Part shown: in pieces, positions 32,708-42,632 of the stretch
Layout of the letters: each line of letters begins with the position of its first letter
Position numbering within the stretch: the first letter of the stretch is position 1
Assembly: GCA_035496935.1 (NCBI GenBank)
Contig: DATJED010000028.1
Span: 310,001-374,000 of the forward strand
Length of the DNA stretch: 64,000 nucleotides
Source: Pseudopedobacter sp035496935
GTDB taxonomy: Bacteria; Bacteroidota; Bacteroidia; Sphingobacteriales; Sphingobacteriaceae
Direction of reading: 5' to 3'
Program-made: the position numbers and the translations under genes
The notes under the pieces: model-generated
What the model was told of the DNA's origin: nothing
What the model saw: the letters and a program-made list of their open reading frames with translations, nothing else
The model's database searches: none

Positions 32708-35662
32708 ATGAGATACTTATTGTTAGCCTTATCATTTTTTGTGGGAGCCTCGATGGCTTGCTTTGCAGAAAATGTAAAGAATTTGGATAAAGAAAAAGGA
32801 GGTTCTTTTTCGTATCAGGATTCAACAAAATCAGGAATGTCTAAATCAAAAAGTGAAATAGCCAAAAACGGAGTCAGAGACACGCTGAAGGTTAAAACTT
32901 TTCAAAGTCCTAAGAGTTTGTCTGTGGTACCGGCTGTTTCGCTTCAGCAATACCTAAAAGGACGATTTGCAGGCGTAGATATTCAAGAATCTTCAGGTGA
33001 GCCAGGGACATTACAGAACATGTTTGTTAGAGGTGCTGCTGTTCCATTGCTTAATAAAAAATCGCTTTATGATGCTCAGCCTTTAGTGGTGTTGGATGGT
33101 ATTCCTTTAATTACCGAACATCCTTTTGCGTTTGATATCCAGCAATATCAAGACAACAGAATTGGTACTGCAACAAATATATATAGCAGTATCGATATGG
33201 ATAATATTGCCTCTATAGAAGTTTTAGGCAATGTTGAGGCGACTGCTAAATATGGTCCTCAGGCGGTAAACGGTGTTATTCTGTTGAAAACAATAGCTGC
33301 CGATACCGTAAAACGAGTAACTTTTAGCACCTATTTTGGTATAGCGCCACGTCCTAATGTGACCACTATAAACGGTAACTACGAGAACCAATTTAGACAG
33401 CGTTTTTACGATATCTACACCACAAACGGTCGGTATTCTGATGATGACGTTTACCCGCTTTATTTAAGCGATTCTTTAAGCAACAGGTATTTTGGTGCTT
33501 CTAATTGGAGCGATCTATACTACAGAGATGCCTCAGCTTATTCTGTAAACGCTTCTATAACAGGAGGTAACGATAGGGCCAATTTTCGTTTTTCCTTAGG
33601 AAACATGCAAAACCAAGGCGTAGCCGATGAAACTGCTTTAAACCGCTATAGCACTAGATTCAATATCAATATGCGACCGGTAAAATGGTTACAGTTTTCT
33701 GCTATGGTAAACGCAAACCGCGTAGAACGCGATAGAAACAGAAACCTAAGAGACCGCTATGAGCAAGTAAACTATTTCCCAGATTTGAGCTCGCCACTTA
33801 GCCCCGATAAAGAGGTTTATGCAGAATATCTTGCCCAATATGATAAAGGTTTTGATAAGAATAAAACAAATATCTTCAACGGTTATGCAAATCTGGGCGT
33901 TGATTTAGGCGCCATAAAATTGAACTCTAACCTTTCTGTTGATTATAACGAAGGCTACCGCGATATTTTTTATCCACGGTCTTTAATGCAAAACACCAGT
34001 TATGCTTCTAACTATTATGGTTTCGACCAAAGGTTTTTATTCAGTAATTCAGCAACTTTTGATAAAAGAATTAGTAACGACTATTTACATTTAGAGTTGG
34101 GACAATCTTTCCAGTGGGATACTTATAAGTACAATAATGCCTTTGCTTATAAAGGATCTTCTGATTTTATTAAAATCAACCTGTTAAACTCTGATCCTAA
34201 CAGAGACGACTATTTATTACCAAAAGCATTTCCAAAAGAATTGGTGTTTAGGTATTTAGATAGAACCCGTAGCAATTTGGTATCTAGCTTTTTTAACGGT
34301 TCTTATAGTTTTAACAATAAATACACTTTCTCTACAGTCTTGCGATTGGACGGTTCATCTAATGCACAGCCTACAAGTCGTTGGTTTTTCTCCCCAACGT
34401 TTTCTGCCGGGTGGAATATTAAAAATGACCTGCTAACGAAAGTTGATCAAATATCTGCTTTAAATTTTAAAGTTGGAGTTGGGAGAATTGGCCGTCTTAA
34501 TAGTTATGATAATTATTCTCAAGGCCCTCAGTATATGTCTAATGTGGGGTACACCGGTAATTTAACGGTACCAGGCTATAACGCATTTGCGGTTTTAACT
34601 CGTCCATATAGTTTTGGATGGGTAGGGTATGGTATTCCATGGTCATACTCAGATCAGTTAAATACACAAATAGCAATAGGTTTATTTAAAAATCGTCTAA
34701 ATATCGACGCAACTTTCTACACTAAAACCGAGAAAAATCAGCTTATTGGAATACCCGATGGTGCCGAGTATGGATACAGCGAATTTATTAAAGACGGCAT
34801 GTCTATCAATAATAAAGGTCTGGAAATCAATATAGCTGGCCAAGTGATACGGAAGTCCAATTTAACGTGGACATCATCTCTTTTCTTTAATGTAAATAAA
34901 AATAGGTTACTGGCCCTACCTGATAATTTAACACAATTAGAAGTTGGAGATAGATTATTAAAAGTAGGTGAACCGGTAGATAGTTACTGGCTGTTAGAAA
35001 ATGATGGAATTTATACGGCAGATAGCGATGTGCCTGTTGCGAACGGTGTAATAAGAACCTTTAAAGGTATTACGCTTAAAGCTGGTGATCCAAACTGGAG
35101 CGATTTGAATAATGATAATAAGATTGATAACAACGACAAAGTTTTGCAAGGCCATGCTTTACCAATATTGGTAGGCGGGTTTGATAACTCTTTCCAATAC
35201 AAGAAATGGTCGCTCAATTTCAACTTTTACTATAGTTTGGGTAGAGATATCGTTAATCAAAATATGGCCAACCGGTTTGACTTTATCAATCGAGAAGGCC
35301 AGTCTAACGTAAATTCTGTAAAAGAAATAACTTATTGGGAAAAAACTGGGGACTATAACAAATATCCATTATACAATCCGTGGAGTACAGTTTTACCATA
35401 CCGTACAGATCAAGATTTATTTTTAGAGGATGGCTCGTTTGTGAAATTAAGAACGCTCTCTTTAGGGTATGATCTTACACAAATTGTTAAAAAGAAAGTT
35501 AAAGTGCGAAATATATATGTGTACGGAACGGTAAATAACTTGTTTAAAATCACAAAATATACAGGTAAAGATCCCGAGTTGGTTAGTTATGATGGGTACG
35601 ATACAGGGTACGGCATGCCGATACCAAAGACCTTTACATTAGGGCTAAAACTAGAATTATAA
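32708..35662 (+). CDS. SusC-like TonB-dependent transporter without the N-terminal carboxypeptidase-like domain
   Basis: This outer-membrane glycan importer has 984 residues. The signal peptide is near residues 1-21 (LLLALSFFVGASMACFAEN). The usual N-terminal domain of about 80 residues (the VxGxVxDxxGxPLPGVxV type) is absent: a polar linker of about 60 residues leads straight to the plug, VSLQQYLKGRFAGVDIQESS, then QPLVVLDGIPL and SIDMDNIASIEVLGNVEATA. The 22-strand barrel follows, ending with the C-terminal signature MPIPKTFTLGLKLEL. It pairs with the SusD gene 37 bp downstream. The start looks natural rather than truncated, because the signal peptide is present and the upstream bases do not encode the missing domain. 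Confidence 0.93.
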   Translation: MRYLLLALSFFVGASMACFAENVKNLDKEKGGSFSYQDSTKSGMSKSKSEIAKNGVRDTLKVKTFQSPKSLSVVPAVSLQQYLKGRFAGVDIQESSGEPGTLQNMFVRGAAVPLLNKKSLYDAQPLVVLDGIPLITEHPFAFDIQQYQDNRIGTATNIYSSIDMDNIASIEVLGNVEATAKYGPQAVNGVILLKTIAADTVKRVTFSTYFGIAPRPNVTTINGNYENQFRQRFYDIYTTNGRYSDDDVYPLYLSDSLSNRYFGASNWSDLYYRDASAYSVNASITGGNDRANFRFSLGNMQNQGVADETALNRYSTRFNINMRPVKWLQFSAMVNANRVERDRNRNLRDRYEQVNYFPDLSSPLSPDKEVYAEYLAQYDKGFDKNKTNIFNGYANLGVDLGAIKLNSNLSVDYNEGYRDIFYPRSLMQNTSYASNYYGFDQRFLFSNSATFDKRISNDYLHLELGQSFQWDTYKYNNAFAYKGSSDFIKINLLNSDPNRDDYLLPKAFPKELVFRYLDRTRSNLVSSFFNGSYSFNNKYTFSTVLRLDGSSNAQPTSRWFFSPTFSAGWNIKNDLLTKVDQISALNFKVGVGRIGRLNSYDNYSQGPQYMSNVGYTGNLTVPGYNAFAVLTRPYSFGWVGYGIPWSYSDQLNTQIAIGLFKNRLNIDATFYTKTEKNQLIGIPDGAEYGYSEFIKDGMSINNKGLEINIAGQVIRKSNLTWTSSLFFNVNKNRLLALPDNLTQLEVGDRLLKVGEPVDSYWLLENDGIYTADSDVPVANGVIRTFKGITLKAGDPNWSDLNNDNKIDNNDKVLQGHALPILVGGFDNSFQYKKWSLNFNFYYSLGRDIVNQNMANRFDFINREGQSNVNSVKEITYWEKTGDYNKYPLYNPWSTVLPYRTDQDLFLEDGSFVKLRTLSLGYDLTQIVKKKVKVRNIYVYGTVNNLFKITKYTGKDPELVSYDGYDTGYGMPIPKTFTLGLKLEL

Positions 35663-35699
35663 TGGTATATATCTCAATTATTAATATAAACGAAATTAA

Positions 35700-37205
35700 A
35701 TGAGAAAGATAATATTGATTGGATTTGTTTTCCTGTTTATTTTATCGAGTTGCAACAAGATGCTTGAAGTTGACTCTGTAAGAACAGTAGCAGAAAAAAA
35801 TATGTGGAATAGTCTCGAAGATTCCCGTGGTGCTTTAATGGGCGTTTACGGGTTAACGAGGGTGGCATTAATTGATAATGATGCGTTTTGGATTTATGGA
35901 GATGTCCGTTCCGGAGATTTTTCCAGTCCTGTAAGACAAGATTTAAATGCGGTCATTAACAATTCACTTAATGCTACATTTCCAACTGTTGAAGCTTTAA
36001 CAGACTGGACCAGGTGGTACGCAGCCATTAATGCAGCAAACTTATACCTAGAGCGCATACATGAGGTAGAAGAAAAGGATTTGCGATATACCGAAAGCAG
36101 TATGCGTTTAGATGTGGCGCAAGTAAGGGCACTCAGAGCGTTCGCTTACTTTTATATGGTTCGCATTTGGGGCGATGTTCCTTTGATTATTGCCTCGCAT
36201 GACGGCGAATTCCAAAAGCAACCACGAGAAGATAAAGATAAGATTTTAGCATGGGCAGAGAAAGAGTTGAATGAGGCAGCGGTTGATTTGCCTTATACTT
36301 ATAGCGATGGAGATCCACAACAGCCAGGCAATTACTATAACGAGGACAGAGCCAGATGGGAAGGAGCCTTATTTAGAAAAACTTCTGCCTGGGGCGTACT
36401 TGCGCACATTGCTGCATGGCAAGGTGATTATGCAGGCGTTTCTAAATACTCAAAGTTATTAATGGACAATTATGGCAAAAGCAATATGGGGTATGTAAAC
36501 GTTAACGATTTAACTAAACCTGATGGTTTTTTTAACGCCAAAAGATTTAACCACCTATTAGGCTTTAACTCAGATTATGGCCATCAGGATGGTTCATCAA
36601 CTGGGCATATAGAAGAACTTACTTTAGCCGAACCAGTGGTAAACAAAAAAATACCTGATATCTATATGGTTAAAGATTCAATATTAAATATTTTTAACGA
36701 AACAGATGATCAGCGCTTCGGTTTAGATACGATAGGTAATCCACGTAATACGGCGTATTTTACTAACTATAACGGCAGATATCCAATTTTCAGCAAGATT
36801 AAAGTTATCCAAGGCGGTAATACAGACCCTAACTTCAGATACTTTACCAGCGCATGTGTGTTCACCCGGTTAGAGGATATTGTTTTGTTAAGAGCTGAAG
36901 CTTTAGCAGCCTTGGGCGAGATACAGGGTGCTAAAGATGCGCTAAATACTATAAGGTTACAACGCGGACTAAAAGCGTATGATGAAACAATCAACGGCGA
37001 TTTAATTAACGCGATATTTTTGGAAAGAAGGCGTGAGCTAATGGGTGAGGGCCAAAGATGGTACGATATGGTACGCTACAATAAAATAAAAGGCACCAAC
37101 AGTAGGTTTGCCAAACTTATTAAAGATGGAGGCATATACTGGCCTATTTCAACAAAAATTTTAAATCAAAATAATTTATTAACCCAAAACCCATATTGGG
37201 AATAA
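35700..37205 (+). CDS. SusD/RagB-like surface glycan-binding lipoprotein
   Basis: This protein binds glycan at the cell surface and caps the SusC channel. It is 501 residues, the normal size, with a lipoprotein signal ending LSSC (Cys18). N-terminal helices carry the family's EDSRGALMGVYGLTRVALID and YAAINAANLYLERIHEVEEK. AQVRALRAFAYFYMVRIWGD VPL is the classic TPR-like signature (split here for length). The C-terminal helices include FTRLEDIVLLRAEALAALGE and FLERRRELMGEGQRWYDMVR, both diagnostic. It follows its SusC by 37 bp and overlaps or abuts the FAS1 gene. Confidence 0.95.
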   Translation: MRKIILIGFVFLFILSSCNKMLEVDSVRTVAEKNMWNSLEDSRGALMGVYGLTRVALIDNDAFWIYGDVRSGDFSSPVRQDLNAVINNSLNATFPTVEALTDWTRWYAAINAANLYLERIHEVEEKDLRYTESSMRLDVAQVRALRAFAYFYMVRIWGDVPLIIASHDGEFQKQPREDKDKILAWAEKELNEAAVDLPYTYSDGDPQQPGNYYNEDRARWEGALFRKTSAWGVLAHIAAWQGDYAGVSKYSKLLMDNYGKSNMGYVNVNDLTKPDGFFNAKRFNHLLGFNSDYGHQDGSSTGHIEELTLAEPVVNKKIPDIYMVKDSILNIFNETDDQRFGLDTIGNPRNTAYFTNYNGRYPIFSKIKVIQGGNTDPNFRYFTSACVFTRLEDIVLLRAEALAALGEIQGAKDALNTIRLQRGLKAYDETINGDLINAIFLERRRELMGEGQRWYDMVRYNKIKGTNSRFAKLIKDGGIYWPISTKILNQNNLLTQNPYWE

Positions 37206-37216
37206 AACCAGCCGCT

Positions 37217-38341
37217 ATGTTAAATAAAAAAACAAAACTAAAAGCGCTTATTCCTATGTTTTTTATTATAAGTACCATTATGGTGTCTTGTAGCAAAGAT
37301 ACGGGATATTATGCCGCTAAAGTTGAGGACAAATCATTTAATGGTAATACTTATGATTATTTGAAAAGTAAACCGGGTGTTTTTGATTCGCTTTTAAAAG
37401 TTATTGATAGACTAGGTTATCAAGATATGTTAAAAAATGATAGCGTAACGCTATTTGCACCCCCTAATCAGTGTTTTGAGGTAGTATTAAACAATTTAAA
37501 TAATCTAAGAAACCAATCTGAATTAGAACCTTTATCATTAGGTAATGTAAATGCGTTGCATCTTGATACCATGATGTCTCAGTACATCATTAAAGGCTTA
37601 CACAACACGCAATCTTTAGACTTACAAGACGGTGTTAGCTTATACGGAGTGAAGTATGATTACCCAATGAATGCCCGTTTGGGTGTAAGCTCGTCATCTG
37701 GTTATATAGAGGGAGGCGCACAAAACATCCTTTTCCAAAATACAAATCGTAAGGCTTTGGTGAGCAACTGGACATCAACTACAACCAGCTCCAACAATAT
37801 TAAAACAAGTAACGGGTTGGTACATGTTGTATCCTCAGATCATATTTTTGGGTTTACACAGTTTGTCAGACGGTTTACTTACGTTCCACCACCGCCAAGT
37901 TTAATCGTTTCTGTGGGAGGTACAATAAGTGTTTCAAGCTGTACCCGTTCCAACTGCGATCCTATGTTTTTTGAAGGCTATGGACGTTTGATCGATAGAG
38001 ATCGTCAAACCAAGTTTTTAGAGGATCCGTTTAAGAATGGATGGATGAAATTTGAGTTTAACGAACCTGCAGTTGTTGGTGCCTATACGCTTGTATCTGC
38101 AAATGACGCGGAAGATAGGGATCCGGCATCGTGGATATTGGAAGGCTCAAACAACAACAGCAACTGGTTTACACTAGATACCCGAACAGATGAAATTTTT
38201 AGAGAGCGTTATATGGAACGGGTATTCTATTTTTCAAATAAAACGGCATATAAATATTATAGGCTAACGGTAAACTCTATGCGGTTCGGAGGTAATGCTT
38301 TTCAGTTGGCAGAGTGGGATTTAAATGAGCCCGCTAAATAA
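37217..38341 (+). CDS. FAS1-domain plus discoidin (F5/8C) lipoprotein
   Basis: From the preferred ATG at 37217 the protein has 374 residues with a lipoprotein signal ending IMVSC; an ATG at 37196 overlaps SusD and adds seven residues. Residues about 30-220 form one fasciclin (FAS1) domain: DSLLKVIDRLGYQDMLKNDS, VTLFAPPNQCFE, YIIKGLH, and SNGLVHVVSSDHIFGF. The C-terminal roughly 150 residues are a discoidin-like carbohydrate-binding module (GAYTLVSANDAEDRDPASWI, then YKYYRLTV and QLAEWDLN), related to the end of the PKD protein at 50044. It is probably a surface accessory glycan-binding protein in the SusE/F position. A second FAS1 gene occupies the same place after the second SusD. Confidence 0.85.
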   Translation: MLNKKTKLKALIPMFFIISTIMVSCSKDTGYYAAKVEDKSFNGNTYDYLKSKPGVFDSLLKVIDRLGYQDMLKNDSVTLFAPPNQCFEVVLNNLNNLRNQSELEPLSLGNVNALHLDTMMSQYIIKGLHNTQSLDLQDGVSLYGVKYDYPMNARLGVSSSSGYIEGGAQNILFQNTNRKALVSNWTSTTTSSNNIKTSNGLVHVVSSDHIFGFTQFVRRFTYVPPPPSLIVSVGGTISVSSCTRSNCDPMFFEGYGRLIDRDRQTKFLEDPFKNGWMKFEFNEPAVVGAYTLVSANDAEDRDPASWILEGSNNNSNWFTLDTRTDEIFRERYMERVFYFSNKTAYKYYRLTVNSMRFGGNAFQLAEWDLNEPAK

Positions 38342-38370
38342 AATGGTTTTTAATTTTTCAACCAAAATCG

Positions 38371-39459
38371 ATGATAAATAAGATGAAACGGATAACAACG
38401 ATTTTTTTATTAACGGTTGTTACGCTTAGTAGCTGCAAAAAGATTTTTGATTTGCCAACCGAGCGTGAATACATAAGCCCTAATATCAATTTCAACAACA
38501 AAATATGGGAGCCCGTTATCGGACGTAATTCCATTTCAAAGCAAGGCCTAAATACAGATAACTCTACGTTGCCTTTGAAGTTTGAAATCGTGAACGCAAG
38601 GTATGGAGACGGGCGTCCGGTGACGGATTTGTTCCAAGTAAGACCAACATGGGTTTGGACAAAAGAGTACACTGGTGAGGAAAAATCCTTGGAAGAAATT
38701 CAGGCTAAACGCAAGCTAGAAAATCACCCACTTTTTGAAATAAGGCCTTCGGGTGAATTTATTATGTGGGGCTCATCCACTAATGAATTAATTGAGCCTA
38801 GAGCTGCAGATAGCAGCAATTTGCCGCAAAACACAAGATATTTTGATATCAAGGTTTCTAATACGGGCGGTTCAATTTTATTGAAAGATTTTCAGCTACG
38901 TCCCTTCCGTGAACGTCCATATGCTCCGGCAGATGACTTAAACTTTTATACTGGAGGTCCGGCTCCGGATCCTATCAATAAAACAAATCCCTTTTTAAGA
39001 AATTATATAAGACCGGGTTTAGCAAATGTTACAGGCAAAGCGACCAATAAAAATCTGGAAAGTAATGACAATAGAAAGGACGTTGTCGTATTTATTCGTC
39101 CGTTTACTGGCGGAAATGGGCATAACCTTAGAATCATGGCTATCGATAAAGATGGCGTCCCTATTGATCCTGCTAAGTTTAATGAAACGAAATGGACTAC
39201 AATGTTACATGCCTTCAATATGGTAAAAACTGAAGGGTACGTACAATACGATGTAGCCTATCCTATTCCGTTGACAACCCGGGCTACTGCTTATTCAGAT
39301 GGCAATACTGCTAGGGTGGCGTTAGAATATTCTCGTAACGTATTTGGAGGAAACAGAGTAACCGCCTCTATGTGGTTAAACTTCTCTATCTATAGAGAAG
39401 GCGATTGGGAAATTGTCTTCCAGTTTTTAACAGATAATCCAAAATTTGAAGATGATTAA
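38371..39459 (+). CDS. DUF5007 lipoprotein
   Basis: The protein is 362 residues with a lipoprotein signal ending TLSSC; an internal ATG four codons in is an alternative start. The conserved opening IFDLPTEREYISPNINFNNK and the later RPTWVWTKEYTGEEKSLEEI and EFIMWGSS match the DUF5007 group, which is found almost only next to SusCD pairs and FAS1 proteins in Bacteroidota. No catalytic motif is visible. It is likely a beta-rich surface lipoprotein that helps hold glycan. It is the last gene of the first SusCD module; the second SusC gene begins 19 bp after its stop. Confidence 0.75.
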   Translation: MINKMKRITTIFLLTVVTLSSCKKIFDLPTEREYISPNINFNNKIWEPVIGRNSISKQGLNTDNSTLPLKFEIVNARYGDGRPVTDLFQVRPTWVWTKEYTGEEKSLEEIQAKRKLENHPLFEIRPSGEFIMWGSSTNELIEPRAADSSNLPQNTRYFDIKVSNTGGSILLKDFQLRPFRERPYAPADDLNFYTGGPAPDPINKTNPFLRNYIRPGLANVTGKATNKNLESNDNRKDVVVFIRPFTGGNGHNLRIMAIDKDGVPIDPAKFNETKWTTMLHAFNMVKTEGYVQYDVAYPIPLTTRATAYSDGNTARVALEYSRNVFGGNRVTASMWLNFSIYREGDWEIVFQFLTDNPKFEDD

Positions 39460-39478
39460 TGTTACAAAAATGAATGGT

Positions 39479-42400
39479 ATGAAAAGAAATATACATTTAG
39501 TATTCACTTTTATTATATGCGTTGCTTGCTTTAATGTGCATGCACAAAGCAAATTAAGAGTAAAAGGAGTAGTTTACGACAAGGACGCAAGAGACCCGCT
39601 TCCTGGCGTTACCATTTCCACATTGGAACCAAAGAAAACCATTGGGGTAACCAATATTAATGGAGAGTATACCATCGACGTGGCTCCTAACTCCGTAATT
39701 CTGTTTTCTTATATAGGTTTTGTTACCCAGCGTGTAACCCTAAAAGCTAACGAAACTACAGCTAACGTATATCTTGCTAGTGATAACAGAGCCTTGGAAG
39801 AAATTGTAATACGGGGCTATCAAAAGAGAACTAGGGAGGAAACTACAGGTGCTTCGACAACAGTTTTAGCTAAGGATATCCAAGATATCCCAGCTTCGAA
39901 TGTTGAACAGCTTTTACAAGGTAAGGTTGCTGGGTTAAACATTCAGCTTAACACCGGTGCTCCGGGATTTAGAGGGTCTATACAAATTAGAGGTTTGTCA
40001 AACTTGTCTATATCTGGTTCGGGAAGTGAAAGTTACCTTCAGTCCAATTCACCTTTATACATCATTGATGGTGTGCCCATTGATGCTGATAAAGCCGCAG
40101 AATATGGGTTTCAAACTCAAGGTCCTGGTGTAAGCCCAACCTCTTTAATCCCTCCTGAGGATATAGAAAGTATAGAGGTGCTAAAGGACGCTCAAGCTAC
40201 TTCTCTTTATGGATCAAGAGGTGCATTTGGTGTAATTATTATCACTACCAAAAGAGGGAATTCTGCTGTTCCGCGTGTGCGCTATACAACCAATGCTTTT
40301 ATCAATTCGCCACCAAAATTGCGGGAAACGGTTGGAGGTAATGCAGAGCGTAATGCTAAAATCCAGCAGATATTAAATAACAGCTTGTCTGAGGGAGATA
40401 TTATTCGTCTGTCCAATACAAATTTCCTTGCAGATAGTTTAAATGCGTATTGGAACAATTCTGTGGATTGGCAATCTGTTTTTTATCAAACAACTTTTAA
40501 CCAAACGCATAACATTGCTATCGACGGTGGAAACCAAACTTTTAACTATAAAACCAATTTGGGCTATTATACAGAGAAAGGGGTTATAAAAAATACGGGT
40601 TTTGATAGGTACAGCCTAAACATGAACATGGAATACAAGCCAAGCAATAAGTTCAGGTTTTTTGGTGCATTGTTTGGTGCATTGGGTCAGCAAAGTAAAG
40701 GAAACGGTGTAGGTTTGCTCCAGTCTGGCGTTGCAGCTAACGGGCAGGCATCGTCTCTGTTGCCGCCTCCATCATTTTATCAGGCTACGTCTAGCGTAGT
40801 GTCTGCTTTAAGCACTACCAATAGTAATAATTCGCGAAATTTAAGAGCAAATGTGGAAGGAAGGTATGAGTTTATCCCAGGATTGGCCCTAACATCCAGT
40901 TTAAGTTATGATTTTACCTCAGATACTGAGGATACTTTTACGCCGGCAGCAGCCAATAACCAGTTTGCCAGGGTGTACGCTTTTACAGGTCGTAATTATA
41001 CACTGTATAACCGTAACAATTTATCCTATTTCAAAACTCTAGGGTCACACGAATTGTTTTTTAGTGCTTTTAACGAGATATACAAAAAAGGACGTCAGGC
41101 TAGTATTATTCGCCAAGAAAAAACCGCAAATGACCAACTACAGGGTCCGGTAGGTTTTGATAGTTATTTCTCCAGAGGTGGCGGTGTATTGGATAATTAT
41201 GGTGACGAACGTATAGCATCTTTTGCTGGCGCTTTTTCTTACAATTTCAAAAAGAAATACGTTCTCGATTTATCGTTTCGACTAGACGGTTCTTCTTTAT
41301 CGGGAGCTGAAGACCCATATTCAAAAAACCCTGCCGTAGGTTTAAGGTGGAACTTTTACAAAGAAAACTGGTTTGCCGGCTTAGGTTGGTTAAGCGATGG
41401 ATCTATAAGAGCCAGCTGGGGTAAAAATATTAATCCTAATGGCAGTTTACAAAGTCTTTATGGTTTATATACCGTAAACGGAAATTATAATAATAACCCG
41501 GCAATTGGTGTTGTTTATGATCAAATTCCAAATCCTAATTTAAAGCCAACTACCACGGAGCAGTATAATCTTGGTTTTGACTTAGGTTTATTTGAAAATC
41601 GTATCGAGTTAAATTTTGATACTTACTTTAAACATGTAAAAAATATGCTTTTTGATCGTCAATTGGCAGATATCACAGGGTTTAATAGGGTAGTAAGTAA
41701 TGATGCCTCTATCGCAAATTATGGTTATGAGCTTGCAATTACTGCACATCCGTTTAAACCGGGTAAAGATTTTAACCTTTCTTTTTCTGTAAACGGAGCA
41801 ATTAACCGCGACGTTTTAACCAGTTTGCCGGTAGACCAATACGGACAATTTATAAAATTTGACGGCGATCAAAACTATTTACAACATGTTGTTTATCGTG
41901 TAGGGCGGAACACGCTATCAAACTATCTTAGAATGAACCAAGGTACTTATGCCAATGACGATGATGTGCCGGTAGACCCTTACTCTGGTTTAAAATACAG
42001 AACCGATGGTGTATATTTTCAAGGTGGCGACCCAATCCTCAAAGATGTAAACGGTGATTATATCTTAGATGGTGCCGATTACGAGATTGCAGGAAATTCT
42101 CAGCCTTTGTTTGTTGGCGGCCTTTCTACAAATATTACCTATAAAAGCTGGGGATTAAATGTTTATTCTTCATTTACAGCTAAGCGAACCATATTAAATA
42201 ATGCTTTATCAGACAGGCTGGCTATTATGCGTGATCCGTTTGCGCTAACATCTGTAGTGCCATTACAAAATCTGGATATCTGGACACAGCCGGGAGATTT
42301 TACCAAATATCCTAACCCTTACGATTATGGCAGATATAACCAAGTAAGACCTTTCAGAAAAGACCAAACACTTTGGGCAGAAGACGGATCATACTTTAAA

Positions 42401-42628
42401 ATAAATAGCGTAACGCTGAGCTACAACTTTGATAAAAAATTAATCAGTCGTTTGGGTTTATATAACCTTAGAGTATATTTTTCTACAAATAACGTAGCGA
42501 CATTCTCTAGTTATAGTGGTCCCAACCCCGAGAACGTAAATGCGTTAGGTAGAGATAATTCTAATGGTTACCCTGTACCGCGTACTTATAACATTGGTTT
42601 AAACCTAGAACTAAATTCTGGAAAATAA
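39479..42628 (+). CDS. SusC-like TonB-dependent transporter, full domain set
   Basis: From the preferred ATG at 39479 (MKRNIHLVFTFIICVACFNV signal peptide) the protein has 1049 residues; an ATG at 39446 would overlap the previous gene by 14 bp. The N-terminal carboxypeptidase-like domain is present (LRVKGVVYDKDARDPLPGVT and NINGEYTIDVAPNSVILFSY). A TonB-box-like EEIVIRGYQKR follows. The plug (ASNVEQLLQGKVAGLNIQLN, SPLYIIDGVPID, DIESIEVLKDAQATSLYGSR) and barrel are intact, ending PVPRTYNIGLNLEL. It pairs with the SusD gene 4 bp downstream. The locus therefore has two importers of different architecture, which may take up different products of one glycan. Confidence 0.95.
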   Translation: MKRNIHLVFTFIICVACFNVHAQSKLRVKGVVYDKDARDPLPGVTISTLEPKKTIGVTNINGEYTIDVAPNSVILFSYIGFVTQRVTLKANETTANVYLASDNRALEEIVIRGYQKRTREETTGASTTVLAKDIQDIPASNVEQLLQGKVAGLNIQLNTGAPGFRGSIQIRGLSNLSISGSGSESYLQSNSPLYIIDGVPIDADKAAEYGFQTQGPGVSPTSLIPPEDIESIEVLKDAQATSLYGSRGAFGVIIITTKRGNSAVPRVRYTTNAFINSPPKLRETVGGNAERNAKIQQILNNSLSEGDIIRLSNTNFLADSLNAYWNNSVDWQSVFYQTTFNQTHNIAIDGGNQTFNYKTNLGYYTEKGVIKNTGFDRYSLNMNMEYKPSNKFRFFGALFGALGQQSKGNGVGLLQSGVAANGQASSLLPPPSFYQATSSVVSALSTTNSNNSRNLRANVEGRYEFIPGLALTSSLSYDFTSDTEDTFTPAAANNQFARVYAFTGRNYTLYNRNNLSYFKTLGSHELFFSAFNEIYKKGRQASIIRQEKTANDQLQGPVGFDSYFSRGGGVLDNYGDERIASFAGAFSYNFKKKYVLDLSFRLDGSSLSGAEDPYSKNPAVGLRWNFYKENWFAGLGWLSDGSIRASWGKNINPNGSLQSLYGLYTVNGNYNNNPAIGVVYDQIPNPNLKPTTTEQYNLGFDLGLFENRIELNFDTYFKHVKNMLFDRQLADITGFNRVVSNDASIANYGYELAITAHPFKPGKDFNLSFSVNGAINRDVLTSLPVDQYGQFIKFDGDQNYLQHVVYRVGRNTLSNYLRMNQGTYANDDDVPVDPYSGLKYRTDGVYFQGGDPILKDVNGDYILDGADYEIAGNSQPLFVGGLSTNITYKSWGLNVYSSFTAKRTILNNALSDRLAIMRDPFALTSVVPLQNLDIWTQPGDFTKYPNPYDYGRYNQVRPFRKDQTLWAEDGSYFKINSVTLSYNFDKKLISRLGLYNLRVYFSTNNVATFSSYSGPNPENVNALGRDNSNGYPVPRTYNIGLNLELNSGK

Positions 42629-42632
42629 AAAA

